This document shows positions 1 to 8,169 of a stretch of 46,828 nt of DNA, piece by piece (position 1 is the first letter of the stretch; every line of letters starts with the position of its first letter). A model generated the notes under the pieces. That model had not been told where the DNA came from and did no database searches. It was given only the letters and a program-made list of their open reading frames with translations. The stretch is from an uncultured Alphaproteobacteria bacterium. Lineage in GTDB: Bacteria > Pseudomonadota > Alphaproteobacteria > HIMB59 > GCA-002718135. The position numbers and the translations under genes are program-made. The stretch covers positions 1 to 46,828 of the forward strand of contig CACJRM010000008.1 of NCBI GenBank assembly GCA_902595805.1, in the 5' to 3' direction.

Positions 1-1
1 A

Positions 2-424
2 GAAAAATTTCTTATTTCATTTTTAAAATTATTCTTTGAAAAATTAGAAAATCAAAAAAATCAAAAATTTGCATTTTCTGAATTAATAAATGCTTTTGGT
101 AATGAAAGTTCTAATTTTAAAGGCGTAATAAATAAAAATAAGAATATTTTAGAAACTAGCAAAATAGAAATTAGTAATAAAAACAACAGAATTCTTATAA
201 AAGGAGAATACAATTACAGTAATAATTTTATAGATATTATTTTAAACTTATCTCAAAATAATGAAATATATTTAACTACTTTGATTAAAGGAAACTTAAA
301 TAATCCTAATATAAGTTTTGATAAAAATTCAAAATTTTTTCAAAATTCAAACTCAAATGAAAATAATATAATTGAAGAAAGCGTCATTCAATTTTTAAAT
401 AATTTTTTTGATTTCAATGATTGA
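2..424 (+). CDS. C-terminal end of an AsmA-like protein (partial)
   Basis: A reading frame is open from the window edge to TGA at 422-424, about 140 residues. It is rich in Asn and Lys and contains short beta-strand-like segments (IDIILNLSQ, then TTLIKGNLNNPNISFD). The closing pattern, a GxLxNPxIxF strand and then an amphipathic helix ending in FLNNFFDF, resembles the C-terminus of AsmA/YhdP-type envelope proteins of alphaproteobacteria, which act in lipid transport between membranes. The stop overlaps the ATG of the permease gene at 417 by 8 bases, so the two are probably co-transcribed. The N-terminal part lies outside the window. The frame is certain; the family is a resemblance from the repeat-like strands and end motif. 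Confidence 0.5.
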   Translation, partial: EKFLISFLKLFFEKLENQKNQKFAFSELINAFGNESSNFKGVINKNKNILETSKIEISNKNNRILIKGEYNYSNNFIDIILNLSQNNEIYLTTLIKGNLNNPNISFDKNSKFFQNSNSNENNIIEESVIQFLNNFFDFND

Positions 425-1355
425 CTTATTAAATATAGTTAGCAGTGTGTTTGGATATATCCTTTTTGGATTTTTTGTAAATAAATTACAAATTCTTCCA
501 AAAAAATATATTGATTATTTTGATTTTACAGGTTTCAACGTTCTTTTACCTTTAGCTTTAATTATATATTTTTGGCAAGTCTCATTTCCTCAAATTAATT
601 CTATTGGCCTGATCATCTCATTTTTTGCTTCAGGAATTTTTATATCCATGACTGGATTTTTAATTAGCAAACAATTTTTAAATTTTAAAACAGATGACTC
701 TGCAATTTTTGGATTAGCTGCTTGCTTTGGTAACACAGTAGCAATGGGAATACCTCTTATGTATGCAGTTTTGGGTCCAATAAATGCAATTCCTTATATG
801 ATATTAGTTTTTTTTCATGGTATTGTTCATTTTAGCTATACTGTTATTATAATAGAAGTTTATAGAAATAGACAAAAAAGCATTGTCGAAATTTTTTATC
901 AAATATTATTAGGTATAATTAAAAATATTGTACTTTTTGGAATGATAATTGGTATCATTCTTAATTACTCTAATCTTATTGTTCCATCTGTTATGAAAGG
1001 GCCCTTAGATATTTTTGTAAACCTTGCTCTCCCAATGGTTCTCATTTCTTTAGGTCTCGCATTAGGAAATTTTAAAATTAGAGAAAATATTTATGGCGCA
1101 ATACTATTAACTATCTTAAAAAATTTTATTCACCCTATAATTGCATTTTGTTTAGCGAATTTTATACTAGATCTTGATAATCTCTTGGTAATTATTGTTA
1201 CTATGGCCGCAGCTTTACCAAGTGGGTCTCAGTCATATTATTTTGCATACAGATATAACTCACTAAAAGCAGTAGTTTCTTCAAACGTAGTATTAAGTAC
1301 GTTTGTTAGTTTTTTTACACTATCTTTATTATTAGTATTTTTTGATATTACGTAG
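417..1355 (+). CDS. AEC-family permease (auxin efflux carrier type)
   Basis: An integral membrane protein of 312 residues from the ATG at 417; a TTG at 408 would add three residues but lies deeper in the preceding gene. The sequence is almost wholly hydrophobic, with about ten predicted membrane segments split by a short charged loop near residue 150, which fits the AEC (Mem_trans) family. Two family-like features are the FGNTVAMGIPL segment in the first half and PSGSQSYYFAYRY in the last third. Bacterial members export or exchange small organic acids such as malate or malonate; the substrate here cannot be told. The 3' end overlaps the convergent TPR gene by 8 bases, leaving no room for a separate terminator. 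Confidence 0.8.
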   Translation: MIDLLNIVSSVFGYILFGFFVNKLQILPKKYIDYFDFTGFNVLLPLALIIYFWQVSFPQINSIGLIISFFASGIFISMTGFLISKQFLNFKTDDSAIFGLAACFGNTVAMGIPLMYAVLGPINAIPYMILVFFHGIVHFSYTVIIIEVYRNRQKSIVEIFYQILLGIIKNIVLFGMIIGIILNYSNLIVPSVMKGPLDIFVNLALPMVLISLGLALGNFKIRENIYGAILLTILKNFIHPIIAFCLANFILDLDNLLVIIVTMAAALPSGSQSYYFAYRYNSLKAVVSSNVVLSTFVSFFTLSLLLVFFDIT

Positions 1356-1902
1356 ATTGAGAAATAAACGATTGTATTCTCTCTTTTTTATCCATAGTTT
1401 TTACACTAAAAGGAAAGATCTCTAACATCTTGTCATATACATCAATTGCTTGTTGAAACTGACCCTGATGGATAAAAATTAGACCCATTCCATCAAGAGC
1501 GCCAAAATGTCTTGGTTCTAATTCAAGAGTTTTAACGATGTCTTTCATTGATTTATCATAATTACCCATCATAAAATGAACAGTTGCGCGCTTATTCCAA
1601 CCTTCTGCAAAATTTGGATCTTCTTCAATTAAATTATTAAAAAATCTAATTGCAAGTGGATAATTTCTTATATTCATAGCCTGAATACCTTTCTCAAAAT
1701 ATTCAATTACTTTTGGATCATCAACTTCGTACCATATATTCCAAATATCTGATATTAAGTTTCTTATCTCTTGCTGATTTTCAGTTTCATACAGTCTTTC
1801 AAATAAATAATCCAATCTTGGATCATTTTGGTCAGCTGTTGCAATATTGCTAACAAATAATAAACTTAATATTATAATTATTTTTTTAAAAATAGCTTTC
1901 AT
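1348..1902 (-). CDS. Exported TPR-repeat protein
   Basis: A 184-residue protein from the ATG at 1902. A longer frame begins upstream, but this start puts a clean signal peptide first (MKAIFKK, a hydrophobic IIIILSLLFV run, then SNIATADQ). At least two and probably three tetratricopeptide repeats follow between about residues 75 and 175, for example a repeat around NYPLAIRFFNNLIEEDPNFAEGW and the next around NYDKSMKDIVKTLELEP. Such small periplasmic TPR proteins are common in alphaproteobacteria and act as protein-protein scaffolds; no specific partner is visible. The start overlaps the end of the DUF2805 gene by 17 bases, so the two form one transcript. Confidence 0.75.
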   Translation of the reverse strand: MKAIFKKIIIILSLLFVSNIATADQNDPRLDYLFERLYETENQQEIRNLISDIWNIWYEVDDPKVIEYFEKGIQAMNIRNYPLAIRFFNNLIEEDPNFAEGWNKRATVHFMMGNYDKSMKDIVKTLELEPRHFGALDGMGLIFIHQGQFQQAIDVYDKMLEIFPFSVKTMDKKERIQSFISQST

Positions 1903-2119
1903 ATTTAAATGGTTTCTCAGAAAGATTTCTTTTCTTTTCATGTTTTCGTGTTCTACCTGACACTCTTTTTCTCCAAAGTTTAAAAGATCTAGATTTTAAA
2001 TTCCTTCTCATTAATTTAATAACTTCAGATTCGGTCAAGCCATGAATTCTATTAATCTCTTCAAAGGATATTTTGTCCGACCAAGCTAATTTTATGACGT
2101 TATCTATATTTACTTGCAT
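1886..2119 (-). CDS. DUF2805 / TIGR03643 family small protein
   Basis: A 77-residue protein from the ATG at 2119 (MQVNIDNVIKLAWSDK). A longer in-frame extension upstream runs into the divergent GST gene and is not credible. The body matches the DUF2805 pattern as I know it: AWxDxxxFExIxxxxGLxExEVIxLMRxxLKxxSFxxWRxRVxGRxxKHxK. The Lys/Arg-rich helical composition and helix-turn-helix-like spacing (FEEINRIHGLTESEVIKLMRR) suggest a nucleic-acid-binding role, but no function is established. Only 40 bases separate it from the divergent GST gene. It is probably co-transcribed with the downstream TPR gene. Confidence 0.8.
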   Translation of the reverse strand: MQVNIDNVIKLAWSDKISFEEINRIHGLTESEVIKLMRRNLKSRSFKLWRKRVSGRTRKHEKKRNLSEKPFKYESYF

Positions 2120-2159
2120 ATAATAAAATATAATATTATTTTTCAAAAAAACGAGATTG

Positions 2160-2756
2160 ATGATAAAATTATATACATCCCCTACTCCAAATGGCAGGAA
2201 AATTAGTATTTTACTTGAAGAATTAAATGCAGAGTATGAAACTATTCTTGTAGATCTTAGCAAAAAAGAACAGTTTAAAAAAGAATTTTCAAAATTATCT
2301 CCTACAAATAAAATTCCCGTAATTGTAGATACAGAAAATGGTCAAAGAATTTTCGAATCAGGTGCAATATTAATTTATTTAGCCCAGAAATATAATAAAT
2401 TTCTAGATAATGAGAATTACTGGGAAATAATGCAATGGTTAATTTTGCAGGTAGCATATGTCGGTCCAATGTTAGGGCAGGCACATCAATATTTATTTTA
2501 CCATCGTGGAAAAAGTAAATTTGCTGAAGAAAAAACAAAAGGTTATGTAGAACATGTTTATTCAATATTAGAAAAACAGTTAATGGATAGAGAATATATT
2601 GTTAATGATTATTCTATAGCTGACATAGCTATATGGCCATGGGTTGATAGATGCGAAAGGCATGAAGTTAAACTAGTAGATTATCCAAATATAAAAAGAT
2701 GGTATGATAAGATATCAATTAGACCAGCTGTAATTAAAGGTTATAATGCAATTTAA
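2160..2756 (+). CDS. Glutathione S-transferase-like protein
   Basis: A 198-residue protein starting at ATG 2160; an overlapping TTG at 2157 is a weaker start. The thioredoxin-like N-terminal domain covers about residues 1-80 with the motif TSPTPNGRKISILLEE, the cis-Pro loop NKIPVIV and the glutathione-contact motif ESGAILIYLA. An all-helical C-terminal domain follows, with the N-capping motif YSIADIAIWPW. The Pro-Asn-Gly at the active turn resembles YfcG/Ure2p-type GSTs, which act as disulfide reductases more than as transferases. It is the first gene of a short unit: its TAA is directly followed by the racemase ATG with no gap. Confidence 0.88.
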   Translation: MIKLYTSPTPNGRKISILLEELNAEYETILVDLSKKEQFKKEFSKLSPTNKIPVIVDTENGQRIFESGAILIYLAQKYNKFLDNENYWEIMQWLILQVAYVGPMLGQAHQYLFYHRGKSKFAEEKTKGYVEHVYSILEKQLMDREYIVNDYSIADIAIWPWVDRCERHEVKLVDYPNIKRWYDKISIRPAVIKGYNAI

Positions 2757-3503
2757 ATGATAACTTCGAAAAAAATTAAAATTCATTATCAGTTCGCAAC
2801 AGCAAAAGGGAAAACACAGGGTGGCAATGTTGAAATTAAAAAAAGAGAAAATTTCATATCAAAATATTTAGGTGTAGATACTTCTGTAAAGCTTTCTGTT
2901 CCTAATAAAGGACCTGGTTCGATAGAAACAGAATATGATGAGGCTATTGCTATTCCAAATGTAATCAAAGGAATCATCAATGCAGAAAAAAATAAATTTG
3001 ATGTAGCAATTATAAGTTGCTTTTCAGATCCAGGTTTGACTGCTTGCAGAGAAAAGGTTTCTATTCCTGTGATTGGATCTGGAGAAAATTCAATACTTCT
3101 AGCTGGACAGTTAGGTAATCAAATCAGTATTTTATCTCCTTTATCAGAAAATAAAGAAACTTTTAAAAATAAAATTATGAGATTAGGTTTAGAAAAAAAA
3201 TATTGTTCTACCAGATCTATAAATACAAAAGTACTAAGCTTAGCTAAAGATAAAAAATCAACTTTAGATAAATTAATAAAAGCAGGTAAAAAAGCTGTTA
3301 ATGAAGATGGCGCAGATATTCTTGTACTTGGATGTATGAGTATGGCTTTTCATGATATTACTGAAGTTATTGAAAAAAAATTAGGTGTACCTGTAATTAA
3401 TCCTGTAAAAGCCAGTATCTTAATGGCAGAGTCATTGGTAAAAATGAAATTAACTCATAGTAAATTAGCTTACCCTACTCCTGCAAAAAAAATAATTTAT
3501 TAA
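2757..3503 (+). CDS. Asp/Glu/hydantoin racemase family protein (copy 1)
   Basis: A 248-residue cofactor-independent racemase-fold protein. Both catalytic-type cysteines are present in family context: C88 in IISCFSDPGL and C193 in LGCMSMAF. The loop IPVIGSGENS follows the first Cys, and VPVINPVKAS follows the second. The family interconverts the L and D forms of aspartate, glutamate or 5-substituted hydantoins by a two-base thiol mechanism, and some members are decarboxylases or isomerases. The tail HSKLAYPTPAKK is nearly repeated in the next gene (HSKITYPFPPK), so the two are close paralogs. It starts immediately after the GST stop. Substrate is unproven; amino-acid, hydantoin or ureide racemisation fits the surrounding peptide and amide genes. 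Confidence 0.8.
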   Translation: MITSKKIKIHYQFATAKGKTQGGNVEIKKRENFISKYLGVDTSVKLSVPNKGPGSIETEYDEAIAIPNVIKGIINAEKNKFDVAIISCFSDPGLTACREKVSIPVIGSGENSILLAGQLGNQISILSPLSENKETFKNKIMRLGLEKKYCSTRSINTKVLSLAKDKKSTLDKLIKAGKKAVNEDGADILVLGCMSMAFHDITEVIEKKLGVPVINPVKASILMAESLVKMKLTHSKLAYPTPAKKIIY

Positions 3504-3548
3504 TAATAATCCCTTCTAAATAATACATATTCATGTATAATATTTCTC

Positions 3549-4304
3549 ATGTCTATTGTTTATCTTGTACCTGGAAATATGACAGGAGGTCCTTATGGAC
3601 TTAAAGAATTAAAAAGACGTGAAAAACTTTTAAAGGATTGGTCATTCAATCCATCAAAAGTAAAAGTTTATGATGTTCCAAATGGTGGAAGTTCAATTGA
3701 ATCTTCATATGAAGAAATCGCCTCTATTATTCCAGCAGTTGATAGACTGTCTGAAATAACAAAATACGAAAACATAGATGCAGTCATATTAGGATGCTTT
3801 GGTGATCCTGGTCTAGATGTTTTTAGAGAAATGTTTGATTTTCCAATCATTGGACCAGCTCAAACAAGTATGCATACAGCTTGTCAATTAGGTCATAAAT
3901 TTTCAGTTATTACTATTTTTGACTCAATGCTGAACATGGCAGAAAAACAAGTGCATGAATACGGTCTTGATCATCATTTAGCGTCTGTAAGAGCTATTAA
4001 TATTCCGGTTTTAGAATTATTAAAAGATTTAGATGTTACATATAAAAAAATGTCAAAATTAGCAGATAAAATTGTTAATGAAGATCGCGCGGATGCAATT
4101 TTACTAGGTTGTATGACAATGTCTTTTTCTGGGTTAGATAAAAAAATTGAAAAGAAGACAGGAATTCCTGTTTTAAATGCTGGAAGAACATCATTAAAAT
4201 TTGCGGAAAGTCTATTATCAATGGATCTCAGTCACAGTAAGATAACATACCCATTTCCGCCAAAGCTTGCAAAAACTCAGAAAGAAAAAAAGAAAAGAGC
4301 TTAA
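3549..4304 (+). CDS. Asp/Glu/hydantoin racemase family protein (copy 2)
   Basis: A 251-residue paralog of the preceding gene, with the catalytic-type cysteine pair C83 (LGCFGDPGL) and C188 (LLGCMTMSF). The N-terminus (YLVPGNMTGG) and the SSIESSYEE segment resemble hydantoin and aspartate racemases. It lies 45 bases behind copy 1 with no terminator visible between them. The 3' end meets the convergent transporter ATPase gene with 3 bases to spare. Two divergent but intact racemase copies could differ in substrate or form a heteromer; both are inference. Confidence 0.8.
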   Translation: MSIVYLVPGNMTGGPYGLKELKRREKLLKDWSFNPSKVKVYDVPNGGSSIESSYEEIASIIPAVDRLSEITKYENIDAVILGCFGDPGLDVFREMFDFPIIGPAQTSMHTACQLGHKFSVITIFDSMLNMAEKQVHEYGLDHHLASVRAINIPVLELLKDLDVTYKKMSKLADKIVNEDRADAILLGCMTMSFSGLDKKIEKKTGIPVLNAGRTSLKFAESLLSMDLSHSKITYPFPPKLAKTQKEKKKRA

Positions 4305-4307
4305 TTT

Positions 4308-5300
4308 CTAAGATGTAATATAACTACATCTATCAACCCAATGCCCTGGCTTAGCTTCAACTAGACCCATTTTAATGTCGCCACCTTGACATTCATTATT
4401 ATGTTTTGGACATCTGTCAGCAAATTTACAACCTTTATACTCCCTAGTAGCATCTGGAATATTACCTAATATTGGAAGAGGGTCATGAGATTGATTCACA
4501 TGAGGAACTGGAACAGCCTTAACTAATGCTTTAGTGTAGGGGTGTAGTGGATTATTAATAACGTCATGTGTGGGTCCATCCTCAACAATACTTCCAAGAT
4601 ACATAACTATCGTGCGTTCACAAACATATTTAACCAAAGCTAAATCATGAGAAATGTAAATCGCCGTAAAATTCATAGATGATTTAGCTTGGTTGAAAGC
4701 ATTCAAAATACCCGCTCTTACACTAACATCAAGCATTGACACAGGTTCATCTGCTACAACAAATTTTGGATTAATGATTAGAGCTCTTGCAAGAACTATT
4801 CTTTGAAGTTGTCCTCCAGATAACTCATGAGGGTATTTATATAAATATTCATCTTTATTTTTTAACTTAACAAGATTCATTACATCAGTAATCATTATTT
4901 CAAATTTGTTTGGATCAAAATTTAAAGCTTTCAATGGCTCTAATAAAATATCTTTTATCGTAAATCGTGGGTTTAGCGAGTCGTAAGGGTTTTGAAAAAC
5001 AAACTGTAAGTTTCTTTTATATTTTATCAATTCGTCGTTATCTTTAATTTTTGAAATATCTTTACCTTCAAATAAAATTTCACCACTTGTAGGATTTACA
5101 AGATTCAATATAAGTTTAGCCAAGGTTGTTTTTCCACAACCTGACTCTCCAACGATACCTACTGATTCGCCTTGTTGTATTTTGAAAGATACATCATCTA
5201 CTGCTCTTACTTTAGGTTTTTTTCCAGAAAATATTTCTGAAATATTTCTTGATACATCATAATATTTAGAAACATTATTAAATTCTAAAACAGTACTCAT
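4308..5300 (-). CDS. Peptide ABC transporter ATPase, OppF/DppF type
   Basis: A 330-residue nucleotide-binding subunit of a dipeptide/oligopeptide importer. Walker A is GESGCGKT at residues 51-58, the Q-loop lies at about FVFQNPYDSLNPR, the signature is LSGGQ at 160-164 and Walker B is FVVADEP at about 180-186. The C-terminal oligopeptide-transporter tail carries a cysteine set (CKFADRC, then NNEC and DRC). In OppD/DppD-type proteins such a cluster has been reported to bind an iron-sulfur cluster. It is the last gene of a five-gene operon (binding protein, two permeases, two ATPases) with gaps of 1-21 bases, so it should energise the permeases encoded just upstream. Confidence 0.93.
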   Translation of the reverse strand: MSTVLEFNNVSKYYDVSRNISEIFSGKKPKVRAVDDVSFKIQQGESVGIVGESGCGKTTLAKLILNLVNPTSGEILFEGKDISKIKDNDELIKYKRNLQFVFQNPYDSLNPRFTIKDILLEPLKALNFDPNKFEIMITDVMNLVKLKNKDEYLYKYPHELSGGQLQRIVLARALIINPKFVVADEPVSMLDVSVRAGILNAFNQAKSSMNFTAIYISHDLALVKYVCERTIVMYLGSIVEDGPTHDVINNPLHPYTKALVKAVPVPHVNQSHDPLPILGNIPDATREYKGCKFADRCPKHNNECQGGDIKMGLVEAKPGHWVDRCSYITS

Positions 5301-5304
5301 AAGA

Positions 5305-6306
5305 TTATTCTTTTATCTCCCATGTTTCTAATTTCTTTGACTCTTCAAGTAATTTTTTTTGATCACCAGTTCTCCAACAAATTGCCTCTCTATCTCTATT
5401 AACGTATCTGTCTGGTTTATCGTTACATTTGTTTATTTCAAAAGGACATCTAGCCTTAAATCTGCACCCTGTTGGAGGATTTATTAAATTAGGAGGAGAT
5501 CCATTAATTGGAACTAGAAAATCATTTGTAGAATGAAGATCAGGAAAAGCATTATTTAAACCCATAGTGTAAGGATGATAAGGTTCTTGTAAAATCGACT
5601 CAACACCACCCATTTCAACAATTTCACCAGCATACATTACTGCAACTTTCTGACAAATATATGCAACTACCGAAACATCGTGTGTAACTAATATTATAGA
5701 TAAATTTAATTTATGTTTTAATTCATTAAATAAATCTAAAATTTGTCTTTGCACAATTACATCTAATGCAGTAACTGGTTCATCAGCGATTACAATTTTT
5801 GGATCCAAAGCTAATGCCATCGCTATAGCAACTCTTTGTTTCATACCTCCACTAAATTGATGAGGAAAATCTCGTAATCTATTTTTATCTATTCCCACTA
5901 AATTAAATAATTCTTCTGATCTTTCGTCTGCTTTATTTTTTGTATAACCACCTCTGATTACTAATATCTCTCTCATTTGATCTATAATTCTATAAACGGG
6001 ATCGAGAGAATTCATTGCACTTTGAGGAATAAATGCAATATCCTTCCACTTAAAATCTAAATCATTTATTTTTTTATCTGCATCTAATATTTTATTATTA
6101 TTAAAATAAATTTGACCACTAGCTATTTTCGCGCTGTCAGGATTAACTCCCATTATACTTCTAGCTAATGTTGTTTTTCCACAACCTGACTCACCAACTA
6201 TACCAAGTAATTCTCCTTGGTTAAGTTTTAAAGATACATTCTCAACTGCTTTTGCTACAAATTCTTTTCCAACATAATGAATGCTAAGATTTTTTATTTC
6301 TAACAT
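5305..6306 (-). CDS. Peptide ABC transporter ATPase, OppD/DppD type
   Basis: A 333-residue nucleotide-binding subunit. Walker A is GESGCGKT at residues 38-45, the Q-loop is AFIPQSAMNSLDP, the signature is FSGGMKQR at 151-158 and Walker B is VIADEPVTALD. The FSGGM form of the signature marks the OppD/DppD member of the pair. The C-terminal tail (CRFKARC, later KC and AIC) holds the four-cysteine set typical of the family. It lies 4 bases upstream of the OppF-type gene and 2 bases downstream of the permease gene, so all are translated from one message. Confidence 0.93.
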   Translation of the reverse strand: MLEIKNLSIHYVGKEFVAKAVENVSLKLNQGELLGIVGESGCGKTTLARSIMGVNPDSAKIASGQIYFNNNKILDADKKINDLDFKWKDIAFIPQSAMNSLDPVYRIIDQMREILVIRGGYTKNKADERSEELFNLVGIDKNRLRDFPHQFSGGMKQRVAIAMALALDPKIVIADEPVTALDVIVQRQILDLFNELKHKLNLSIILVTHDVSVVAYICQKVAVMYAGEIVEMGGVESILQEPYHPYTMGLNNAFPDLHSTNDFLVPINGSPPNLINPPTGCRFKARCPFEINKCNDKPDRYVNRDREAICWRTGDQKKLLEESKKLETWEIKE

Positions 6307-6308
6307 TT

Positions 6309-7160
6309 TTATTTTTTTATTTTTGGAAACAAAATTTCTTCATAACCTCTACTTATGAAAAAACCTGCTACAACCATTAAAACTATACAAATACCTGGTG
6401 GAATAAACCAGATATAAGCCCCTAACGAAAGAGCTTGTGAACTATAAGCATCTTGAAGCATATAGCCCCATGATATAACATCTGATGGACCAAAACCTAA
6501 AAAACTTACACTGGCCTCAGTTAGAATTGCCCAACCAATAGCAATTGATCCATATAAAAAAGACAGAGGTAAAATATTTGGAGCTATATGTAAAAATATT
6601 ATTCTAAAATTAGAGCATCCTGATACTTTGGCAGATTCAATATAACCTCTTTCTCTTAATGTAAGAACTTGGCTTCTGATTATTCTTCCTGCATTTGGCC
6701 ATAATAATAAACCAATTGCTATAACTACATTCCATGAACTTGGTCCTAAAAAAGCAGCCAATACAATTACAAATGGTAGAAAAGGCAAACCAAGAGCTAT
6801 GTCTGCAAGTCTCATAATTAAATTATCAATCCAACCACCGTAAAACCCAGAAATTAATCCTACAATTGTTCCTAATATAGCAACAGCTAGTGCTGCACTT
6901 AAACCAACTGCTAATGCATTTCTTGAGCCGTAAATGAGTTGAGAAAAAATATCTCTTCCATTTGATGTTGTTCCTAGAAAATATTCCCAGCTTGGGGGTA
7001 AGTTCCTTGCCAAACCACTACTTGAAAAATTTATTCTTAGTGGATCATTAGTTGCAATAAGATCTGCAAATATTGCTACAAGAATAAAAAATAAATATAT
7101 GCAAACTCCAATGGTAGCATAGTTATTTTCTTTAAATATTTTATAAATTTCAGCTATCAT
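6309..7160 (-). CDS. Peptide ABC transporter permease, OppC/DppC type
   Basis: A 283-residue inner-membrane permease with about six membrane segments. The N-terminal helix is followed by the OppC-type periplasmic segment ending in FLGTTSNGRDIFSQLIYGSR, which closely matches the family motif LGTDxxGRDxxSRxxxGxR. The cytoplasmic EAA loop, which contacts the ATPase, is at about ESAKVSGCSNFRIIFLHIAPN. It follows the OppB-type gene with a 1-base gap. Confidence 0.93.
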   Translation of the reverse strand: MIAEIYKIFKENNYATIGVCIYLFFILVAIFADLIATNDPLRINFSSSGLARNLPPSWEYFLGTTSNGRDIFSQLIYGSRNALAVGLSAALAVAILGTIVGLISGFYGGWIDNLIMRLADIALGLPFLPFVIVLAAFLGPSSWNVVIAIGLLLWPNAGRIIRSQVLTLRERGYIESAKVSGCSNFRIIFLHIAPNILPLSFLYGSIAIGWAILTEASVSFLGFGPSDVISWGYMLQDAYSSQALSLGAYIWFIPPGICIVLMVVAGFFISRGYEEILFPKIKK

Positions 7161-7161
7161 T

Positions 7162-8148
7162 TTAATTTTTAGTTTTATAACTCACTCTTGGATCTAAAAA
7201 TAGATACAACAAGTCTGCTAAAAAATTCATTAATATTAGAATTGCTGTTAAAAAAATAAATGCACCTTGCGCAAGAGGATAATCACTTGATGATACAGCA
7301 AAAACCAATAATCTTCCCAAACCTGGCCAGCTGAATACTGTTTCAATAACAACATTTCCTCCAAAAGCAAAGCCAACACCAAGTGTAAAAGCAGTTGCAA
7401 CTGGCAAAAGTGCGTTTCTGGCCGCATGATAAATAACTATCCGCCAGCTAGATAAGCCTTTCATTTTCGACATTGTAACAAAGTCTTCTTGCATAACTTC
7501 AAGCATATTCGATCGCATTAATAACAAGGGTAAACCTTGAAGATAGAGTGCTAATACCAATGAAGGTAAAATAAGGTGATAGTAAAAATGTAAACTTGTT
7601 AATTTTGATAAAGTGGTTTCGTAAATTACACCTGCGGCACTAGTTCCGCCTGAAGGAAAAATATCAAGTTGAAAACTAAAAAAAGCTAATGCAATCATAC
7701 CTAACCAAAATTCAGGCGCAGATCTTGTTGTTAAAACTATTGGTATCGAAAATCCCTCAATAAATGTTGCTCTTTTCCAAGCAAGATAAGCTCCAGCAAT
7801 AACTCCAAAAATATAAGCAATAACCAATGAAAATAATGTTAAAATTATTGAATTTGGTAAAGCTTCAATAATCATGTTGATTACAGGTTTGTTATAGGTA
7901 AAGGAAAGACCAAAATCTCCTTTTAAAGTATTAACAATAAATAATGTATATTGTTCAAATAAAGATTTATCTAAACCAAATCGCTTAACTAATAAATCAT
8001 GTTGTTCATCAGTAAATGTAGTACCGATAAAAGCTGTAAGAGGCGAACCTGGCATCAGTCTGAACATAAAGAAAATGATAGTAGCTACTATCCATAGTAC
8101 AAAAAGCATGTACAAAAATCTTCTTACGATAGACCAAAAGTCAAACAT
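7162..8148 (-). CDS. Peptide ABC transporter permease, OppB/DppB type
   Basis: A 328-residue inner-membrane permease with six predicted membrane segments. The N-terminus shows the OppB pattern RRFLYMLFVLWIVATIIFFMFRLMPGSP. The conserved LGLDK-like segment (KRFGLDKSLFEQY) and DFGLSF follow. The EAA loop is around FVTMSKMKGLSSWRIVIYHAARN and ends in a basic region. It pairs with the OppC-type gene downstream to form the membrane channel. The binding-protein gene lies 21 bases upstream. Confidence 0.93.
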   Translation of the reverse strand: MFDFWSIVRRFLYMLFVLWIVATIIFFMFRLMPGSPLTAFIGTTFTDEQHDLLVKRFGLDKSLFEQYTLFIVNTLKGDFGLSFTYNKPVINMIIEALPNSIILTLFSLVIAYIFGVIAGAYLAWKRATFIEGFSIPIVLTTRSAPEFWLGMIALAFFSFQLDIFPSGGTSAAGVIYETTLSKLTSLHFYYHLILPSLVLALYLQGLPLLLMRSNMLEVMQEDFVTMSKMKGLSSWRIVIYHAARNALLPVATAFTLGVGFAFGGNVVIETVFSWPGLGRLLVFAVSSSDYPLAQGAFIFLTAILILMNFLADLLYLFLDPRVSYKTKN

Positions 8149-8169
8149 TCGCCTCTCTACAATATTTAA

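Noticed and set aside
4305..4307. Bidirectional terminator between the convergent racemase and ATPase genes
   Set aside because: There are only 3 bases between the stops and I see no stable hairpin around them; the same holds for the convergent ends near 1350, 14630 and 44808.
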